Shown piece by piece: positions 7,781 through 12,661 of a stretch of DNA of 12,661 bases (its first letter is position 1; every line of letters starts with the position of its first letter). Both the position numbers and the translations under genes were made by a program. Source of the stretch: Cruorifilaria tuberocauda (Eukaryota > Nematoda > Chromadorea > Rhabditida > Onchocercidae); NCBI GenBank assembly GCA_013365365.1, contig JABVXU010000993.1, forward strand, positions 1 through 12,661, in the 5' to 3' direction. The notes under the pieces are model-generated. The model worked only from the letters and a program-made list of their open reading frames with translations. It did no database searches and was not told where the DNA came from.

Positions 7781-8040
7781 ACTGATAATGGTTCATTATA
7801 TAAGTGATAATGATAACTGATAATGATTTACTATAAGATTCATTATGATTCATTATATAAGTGATAATGAATACTGATAATGGTTCATTATACAAGTGAT
7901 AATGATAACTGATAATGATTTATTATAAGATTCATTATGATTCATTATATTAGTGATATTGATAACTGATAATGATTTATTACGTTATATAAGATTCACT
8001 ATGATTCATTATATTAGTGATATTGATAACTGGTAATTAT
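7781..8040 (+). repeat. 92-bp minisatellite, about 2.7 copies plus a fragment
   Basis: Copies start at ACTGATAATG at 7781, 7873 and 7965 (exactly 92 bp apart), with a fragment at 8029. The unit contains GGTTCATTATAYAAGTGATA, then ATGATAACTGATAATGATTT, ATAAGATTCATTATGATTCA and TTATAT. Within the unit the two halves are also related (ACTGATAATGGTT / ACTGATAATGATT), so an older shorter duplication precedes the 92-bp one. Confidence 0.92.
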
Positions 8041-8830
8041 ATATAATCAGAATATATATATATATGTTTATTGTATTTCAGATATACTTCATATTTGTAC
8101 TTGTACAGGCAAGTACGTGTACGCACACACACACGTACACACGTGCGTACACCCACACAATTATATTATCAGTATTGTATATATTTATTAAATATATCGT
8201 ATATACAAGCACACGTAAATTACACGTACTTATTTTTATATATGGTAATAAATTCAAATGCATTATACAAGTATTATGTATACATGTATTTGAGTATATA
8301 TTTACATTCCATTTCTTATTTTTATATACATAAATAAGGAGATTATTATAAGTAATATGTATGATATATTAAAATATATATTCATTTCTTATTTTTATAT
8401 TTTGTATATATTTATGTATATATTATATAAGTATATACAAGACTTCACATGTAGTATTACATTTGTATATCTGTATTTAAGTATTTATTCATTTCCCATT
8501 TTTATATTTAAATACATATTCATTTCTAGTTTTTGTATTTAACATAAATGAAGACATAACATGTAGAAGTAATATATATTAAAATATTTGTTTTTAAATA
8601 TTGTACGTATGTGTATTATATAAATAAATGAAGACTTCACACATAGCATTATATATGTATGTCTGTATTTAAGTATTTCATTTCCTATTTTTATATATTG
8701 TATATATACACTCGAATATATTATAAACAAATAAAGACTTTGCAGAGAGACTTAATACTTATTATTTGTATAATAAGTATTATGTATATATGTGTGTATT
8801 TAAATATTATATATTTTCTCTATTGTACAC
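8041..8830 (+). repeat. TA-rich degenerate repeat of about 100 bp
   Basis: The core ATAAATGAAGACTTCACATG-like motif occurs at 8439, 8551, 8631 and 8733. It alternates with TGTATTTAAGTATTTATTCA and TTTCYTATTTTTATAT. At 8110-8160 a GTACGTGTACGC/ACACGTGCGTAC segment with CA repeats forms an imperfect inverted repeat. All open frames here are low-complexity Tyr/Ile/Leu translations. Confidence 0.65.
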
Positions 8831-8875
8831 ACAAATGATGTACACCCAGGTGCAGACAGAGAGACAGACAGGGCT

Positions 8876-8896
8876 AGAGAGAGAGGGAGAGAGAGA
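8876..8896 (+). repeat. (GA)n microsatellite 5
   Basis: Short GA tract following CAGACAGAGAGACAGACAGG, purine on the plus strand. Confidence 0.8.
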
Positions 8897-9080
8897 TTTG
8901 TTGTTAGTTATTTTGCTCGTTAAATAGAGTGGTTGTTTGCTGTGGCAGTGTAGTAAATTTATAATGCATCAAATATATATTTTGAGGTTGTTCCGCGGGA
9001 ATATATGGGATGAAAAGAGAGAGTAAACAAGTAATGCTCCAGTAGTCGCCTTTCATCCCTCAGTACTCTCGTGTATATAC

Positions 9081-9126
9081 ACGCAACACGCAGCACGCAA
9101 CACGCAACACGCACACGCAAACGCAT
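9081..9126 (+). repeat. ACGCAAC heptamer array
   Basis: Four heptamers (ACGCAAC, ACGCAGC, ACGCAAC, ACGCAAC) are followed by three hexamers (ACGCAC, ACGCAA, ACGCAT), each with one CpG. It is one of the few GC-rich repeats in the window. Confidence 0.9.
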
Positions 9127-9130
9127 AAAG

Positions 9131-9131
9131 G

Positions 9132-9162
<31 letters not shown>

Positions 9163-9167
9163 AGAGA
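9131..9167 (+). repeat. (GA)n microsatellite 6
   Basis: GA tract with GGGAGGGAG interruptions at its right end, directly after the ACGCAAC array. Confidence 0.9.
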
Positions 9168-9380
9168 CTCGTGCTTTAGAAACGCTTTTTGGCCTTTTAT
9201 TGTTTGAATTATTAAATGTGTGTGATCTTCGAACTCATCCAATATTTGATTACGTCATTTCACGTTATTGACAATTTATTATTTTCAATAGATTAATAAT
9301 CATTACTGATTAGTAAATAGAAATTGATAATAACAATGTATATACATAATATATATATACATATATATATGCATATGCAA
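9168..9380 (+). other. Short unique stretch then TA-rich sequence
   Basis: Mixed sequence to about 9275, with TTACGTCA at 9250-9257 (CRE/D-box-like). GATTAATAATCATTACTGAT and (TA)n/CATATG palindromic sequence follow at 9335-9378. No gene. Confidence 0.5.
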
Positions 9381-9610
9381 TAATGCTACAACAATAGCAA
9401 TAACAATAGAACGATTATCAGTTTATTATTTGTTATTTATTTGAATTACAGTTGATTACTGATTAATATGCAGGAATTGATAATAGCATAACAGTATAAT
9501 GCTACAACAATAGCAATAACAATAGAACGATTATCAAATTATTATTTGTTATCTATTTAAATTACAGTTGATTACTGATTAATATGCAGGAATTGATAAT
9601 AGCATAACAA
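9381..9610 (+). repeat. 116-bp tandem duplication, two near-identical copies
   Basis: Copies start at TAATGCTACAACAATAGCAA at 9381 and 9497, exactly 116 bp apart, and end in GGAATTGATAATAGCATAAC. Only a few substitutions separate them, so this is one of the youngest duplications here. A degenerate third copy (ACAATAACAATAATAGCAGA) follows near 9629. Confidence 0.93.
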
Positions 9611-9659
9611 TACATATATATGCATGTACAATAACAATAATAGCAGAACAATAGTCGAA

Positions 9660-9790
9660 CAATTATCAAATTATTATTTAAATTCTTGTTATCATTAATA
9701 TCACACTGATTCAATCTTCCATATATTATAGGTCGATTATTAAATTATCATTTAAATTATTGTTATCATTTAATGCCACCTGATTGAATC
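9660..9790 (+). repeat. 74-bp diverged duplication
   Basis: Copies at about 9660-9716 and 9734-9790 share ATTATYAAATTATYATTTAA, then TTGTTATCATT and TGATTSAATC. The left copy overlaps the tail of the 116-bp array, so this is a nested event. Confidence 0.8.
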
Positions 9791-9964
9791 ATTTACTAAA
9801 GATCTGAAATGATAATAGTTTAGATGGAAAAGTTTAAAAAAAAAAATAAAAACAATCAATATTTAATAATCAATGAATGTAAATTTTGCAAGAATTGGAA
9901 AAAAAAAGAGTTTATTGAAAGAAATTATTAACAATAACATAATATATGAATAAGAATAATAACA

Positions 9965-9968
<4 letters not shown>

Positions 9969-10003
<35 letters not shown>
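9969..10003 (+). repeat. (TAA)n microsatellite
   Basis: About 35 bp of uninterrupted TAA trinucleotides between AACAATAG and GTGATAAG flanks. Confidence 0.9.
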
Positions 10004-10700
10004 GTGATAAGTAGTAAATTCGTTTATGAAATAATAAATTTGTTTACATTTTTTGATTTAAATTATTTAACTAATTGTTTGATAATAATTGATTATTTTC
10101 AGCGATGGAAATTTTTTTTAGATATTATGATAATTTAAAAATAAAAATTTTTGTTTTAAATTAAATTTGAATAATCAAGAAATAAAGTAAGAAATTAACA
10201 TAATGATAAAGAGTAAATGATAATAATGATGAGTAGTTAATTTTTTGTTTATGAAATAGTTATTTGTTTATATTTTTAATTACATTTTGGAATTTTGAAA
10301 AATTTGTTTTTCTTTACTGATAATTAAATATACTTAAATAATAAAAAAATAAATTAAGAAATTAACAATAGTTATAATAAACGGTAAATTTTGTTCATTA
10401 AATAGTTATTTGTTTATATGCTTGGTTACATTATGATAATTCGAAAATAAAATTTAATTTAAAATATATTTGAATAATAAAATTGCAACAATAATGATGA
10501 TAAATAGTAAATTTTGTTTGTGAAATAGTTATTTGCTTAAAATTTTTAATGATAATAATGATTGCTTTCAAATGATAGAAATTTGACAAAAATATAAAAA
10601 TTTGAAAAATTTTTTTATTCAATTAAATATTTTTAAATTACTGAATAATAGAGTAATGATAATACTCGTAATATTTGAATAATTAAATTAAGAAATAATA
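10004..10700 (+). repeat. Degenerate repeat with GTTTATGAAATAGTTATTTG core
   Basis: The core occurs at 10022, 10247, 10393 and 10516 (spacing 225, 146, 123), usually preceded by GTAAATTTT and followed by TTTATATTTTTAATTACATT. A second shared module, AAGAAATTAACAATA with GATAATAATGAT, separates them. No gene. An acceptor-like TTGATTATTTTCAG at 10102 has no exon behind it. Confidence 0.7.
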
Positions 10701-10958
10701 TATAAGTTTTTTTTTTTTTAATTTACAAAATAAACGAAATATTTTTGTAATGTTTAATTTAATATTTTGATTCCAATCATTTCAATTAATTTAAAATTAG
10801 AAAGATTAATTTTACTGTGAGATAGCATTTGGCTTGATTATTAGCATTGATAAATTGATTGTAGTAGTTGAGGGTAGAATAGTTTTAAGAGTTATAAATC
10901 AGAGGGAAGAAAGCAATATATAAAGCTTAACCCAACCATTAAATAAGGTTAGATTAAA
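10701..10958 (+). other. AT-rich unique DNA leading into G-run cluster
   Basis: No gene. From about 10866 isolated GGG runs begin (GAGGGTAG, AGAGGGAAG), and CTTAACCCAACC at 10928 lies shortly before the GGGTAW array. Confidence 0.5.
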
Positions 10959-11000
10959 GGGTAAGGGTATGGGTATGGGTATGGGTATGGGTAAGGGTAA
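10959..11000 (+). repeat. (GGGTAW)7 array, G-quadruplex candidate
   Basis: Seven perfect hexamers: GGGTAA, four GGGTAT, then two GGGTAA. Seven GGG runs separated by 3-base loops on the plus strand fit the classic intramolecular G-quadruplex pattern. The unit is neither the insect telomere repeat (TTAGG) nor the TTAGGG repeat, so it is not telomeric. More GGG runs flank it (to about 11033). Confidence 0.9.
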
Positions 11001-11136
11001 GGATGAATTTGGAGAAGGGTAGAAGATTAGGGATGATGTTATTTATGCTGCTTTTATGTATATATTGGTATAAAATATTTAATTATTGTTTATATTTATA
11101 TGAAAATGTTAAACGCATCATCAATGGAAAAGGAGT

Positions 11137-11177
11137 AGGGAGGGAGAGAGAGAGAGAGAGAGAAGGAGAAAGAAAGA
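11137..11177 (+). repeat. (GA)n microsatellite 7
   Basis: AGGGAGGGAGAGAG-type tract with purines on the plus strand, grading into an A/G-rich tail. Confidence 0.88.
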
Positions 11178-11199
11178 TGAAAAAGAGAGTTTAAAGTTA

Positions 11200-11469
11200 A
11201 TGAATATTAGAATGATGATGATAAAAATAGTAATAGTAAAAATAATAGCACTAATAATGGCAATGGTAATAGTAATAGTGATAGTAATAATGGTAATAAT
11301 ATAATAATAAATGTAATAAAAATAATAATAAAATAATAAGAAATAATTTAAAAAAATAACTATAAAAATAATATAATAATAAAAAATAACGATAACAGCA
11401 ACAATAGTAATAGTGGTAATAATAATGGTTGTAATATTAATAATAATAATAATATTGATGACAATAACG

Positions 11470-11529
<60 letters not shown>

Positions 11530-11700
11530 AATAATAGTGATGATGTTTGGCAAAAATTAATAGTAATAACAATAAGAATAATGATAATATTAACAACAAG
11601 AATAATGATGATAATAATAATAACAAAAATAATGATAACGAGAATATTAGTAATAGTAATAACAACAACAATAATAATAATAATAAGAAGAAGAAGAGGA
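11200..11700 (+). repeat. AAT/GATAAT/AAC repeat block
   Basis: Half a kilobase of ATAATARTAATR trinucleotide-like DNA with a pure (TAA)n core at about 11470-11523 and AAC/AAG variants at 11660-11700. The longest open frame of the window (minus strand 11121-11759, about 212 codons, mostly Ile/Leu/Val/Thr) is a translation of this repeat and is not a gene. Confidence 0.9.
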
Positions 11701-11957
11701 ATTATGCAATTAAATACTATCCATCGAGGGAGAGACAAACAAATAAACAAACAATTCATAGTTGATGATTATGAAATGTTGCATTAAATTTGAGTACATT
11801 ACTAAATATAAACTACGTCAATTACGATTTTCATTTGACGGAGATAATTTGCGGGGAGAATTTTGATAAATTTCTATCGTTTTCTCGAATTCTCGACAAC
11901 ATTTCACTCATTCAACTATTCGTCAAGTAATACTGATAAAAGGAAAATGAGAAGCTT
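11701..11957 (+). other. Unique segment between repeats
   Basis: Mixed sequence with several CpGs (ACTACGTCAATTACG, GACGGAG, TTGCGGGG, TCTCGAATTCTCGACA). A 22-codon minus-strand frame exists but has no splice or start support. No gene called. Confidence 0.4.
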
Positions 11958-11959
11958 TG

Positions 11960-12320
11960 TATGAACAATAATAATTGAGCAAATAATTTTTGATCATTTT
12001 GTTTAAATTATTTTTATCATTTATTTCGTCTATTATTATTTATTATTAATAATTATTTCCGTTATCATTTATTATCTATTTTATTATCATTTATTTATTA
12101 TTTGCTAGAATTTACTTTAACCGTTTATTATCAAAGAAGATCTTATATGAACAATAATAATTGGGCAGATAATTTTTGTTTGTTTTGTTTAAACCATTTT
12201 TATCATTTATTTCGTATATTATTATTTATTATTATTTATTTCTGTTATCATTTATCATTTACTTTATTATCATTTACTCTTATTTACTGTTATCATTTGT
12301 TATCACTTAATATTATTGTC
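11960..12320 (+). repeat. 186-bp diverged tandem duplication
   Basis: Copies start at TATGAACAATAATAATTG at 11960 and 12146 (offset 186). Each continues through TTTGTTTAAA and TTTTTATCATTTATTTCGT into TTATTATTTATTATTA-rich DNA. The second copy runs out in TTATCATTTACT repeats. The 12102-12335 open frame overlaps it and is not coding. Confidence 0.85.
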
Positions 12321-12661
12321 AATTACTATTGCTAATAACTAATTAATTATTATATTATTATTTATTATTAATTATTATTCTTATTATTATTATGATTATT
12401 AATTATTATATATCGCTATTACGATTATCAGTTATTGTTATTATCTATTTTTATTACTATTTTTTATTATTACCATCAATTTTATTTATTAATTATATTA
12501 ATATCGTCATTTATTTATTTACTCATTTGCTCTCCATTATTATCATTTATTGTTTTTGTAATTTACTATTTATTACTATTAATTTTTACTATTATTTTTT
12601 ATTACTATTATTTTTTTTATTGCGTAATGCTTTATCGTTATTGTTTATTATTATCTTTTAT
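12321..12661 (+). repeat. TTATTATTA/TTATCATTTA low-complexity DNA
   Basis: Nearly pure A/T with TTATTATTAATTATTAT and TTTATTACTATTATT words to the window end. No gene or exon visible. Confidence 0.8.

Larger units (their letters stand above)
8930..9168 (+). promoter_or_regulatory. Higher-complexity block with initiator-like site, candidate alternative promoter
   Basis: Unlike its surroundings this stretch has mixed composition and CpGs (TTCCGCGGGAA near 8992). TCAGT at 9060-9064 matches the arthropod initiator. A 14-bp palindrome, CGTGTATATACACG, lies at 9070-9083, followed by the CpG-bearing ACGCAAC array and a GA tract. No TATA box lies at the expected distance and I see no clear downstream element. 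An intronic alternative start or enhancer is possible but unproven. Confidence 0.2.
3396..12661 (+). other. Presumed long first coding intron (continues past the window)
   Basis: After the donor at 3396 there are 9.27 kb with no stretch that combines an acceptor, a compatible phase-1 open frame, higher GC and a donor. The DNA is AT-rich and made of microsatellites and diverged tandem repeats. The open frames in it are low-complexity translations of these repeats. The intron reading is inferred from the absence of a partner exon; the gene could also end early through an unrecognised alternative exon (see the acceptor at 4917). Confidence 0.4.

Noticed and set aside
4511..8040. Regularly spaced repeats as a CRISPR array
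   Set aside because: Units are whole tandem copies without unique spacers, and the context is eukaryotic with no cas-like genes.
8104..8160. microRNA-like hairpin in the GTACGTGTACGC/CACGTGCGTAC segment
   Set aside because: Pairing is short and interrupted, the loop is a CA repeat, and no arm of about 22 bases pairs well.
10089..10160. Possible second exon after TTGATTATTTTCAG at 10102
   Set aside because: The phase-1 frame stays open for only about 20 AT-rich codons and has no donor; it lies within a degenerate repeat.
10959..11000. Telomere or interstitial telomere repeat
   Set aside because: The unit is GGGTAW, not TTAGG or TTAGGG, and sequence on both sides is ordinary; kept only as a G-quadruplex candidate.
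11121..11759. Longest open frame (minus strand, about 212 codons, Ile/Leu/Val/Thr-rich, like a membrane protein)
   Set aside because: It is the translation of an AAT/GATAAT repeat block, with (TAA)n giving poly-Ile. Other frames over the same repeat are open too. There are no splice sites and no coding composition.
11881..11897. Heat-shock element (TTCTCGAATTC)
   Set aside because: TTC and GAA are spaced correctly once, but the next TTC follows with no 2-base gap, so there is no three-pentamer element.
1..12661. Transposon or viral remnants
   Set aside because: No terminal inverted repeats with target duplications, transposase, reverse transcriptase or viral protein motifs could be read in any frame.
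1..12661. Mitochondrial or plastid origin, tRNA or rRNA genes
   Set aside because: Despite high AT content there are no cloverleaf or rRNA-like segments and no densely packed genes; microsatellites and a spliced exon point to nuclear DNA.

Overview
This window looks like nuclear DNA from an AT-rich eukaryote, most likely an insect. A hymenopteran is my guess; nothing in the sequence proves it. The signs are very low GC, abundant GA, GT and TAA microsatellites, many degenerate minisatellites, retained CpG (numerous ACGT words), and one short GC-rich coding exon with GT/AG splice signals. I see no operons, ribosome binding sites, rRNA, tRNA, intact transposon or viral gene.

Only one stretch looks protein-coding: a plus-strand exon at 3277-3395. 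It has a pyrimidine-rich acceptor, an AAAAATG start at 3287, 36 codons at 57% GC with 9 CpGs, and a CAG|GTAAAT donor. I do not recognise the protein. No convincing second exon follows, so the remaining 9.3 kb is best read as a long first coding intron running out of the window. The 3.2 kb upstream would hold the promoter, 5' UTR exon(s) and/or a 5' UTR intron. The best candidate 5' exon or promoter is the GC-richer polypurine/polypyrimidine block at about 99-450.

Layout: 1-470, purine-to-pyrimidine block. 512-1034, four-copy minisatellite of variable unit length. 1035-2270, GATAA/TAA-rich DNA with small repeats. 2272-2333, GA tract. 2440-3235, degenerate repeat rich in TTACGTAA and TGATGTCA, directly upstream of the exon. 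3277-3395, exon. 3445-3850, degenerate repeat with a possible recursive splice site. 4038-4177, CCGGAA sites. 4511-4708, 44-bp minisatellite. 4917, unpaired strong acceptor. 5285-5680, duplication of about 196-219 bp. 6060-6300, T-rich repeat. 6836-7058, 50-bp minisatellite. 7239-7308, (GT)35. 7781-8040, 92-bp minisatellite. 8230-8830, degenerate repeat of about 100 bp. 8930-9170, complex block with an initiator-like site, ACGCAAC heptamers and a GA tract. 9381-9790, 116-bp and 74-bp duplications. 9969-10620, (TAA)n and a degenerate repeat. 10959-11000, GGGTAW G-quadruplex candidate. 11137-11177, GA tract. 11200-11700, AAT repeats. 11960-12320, 186-bp duplication. To the end, TTATCATTTA-rich DNA.

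The window is essentially one exon set in DNA built by repeated local tandem duplication. I found no convincing new multi-gene system. The most interesting signals are the bZIP-site array before the exon, the same-strand and roughly regularly spaced GA tracts, the isolated G-quadruplex candidate, and the splice-like sites inside the presumed long intron.
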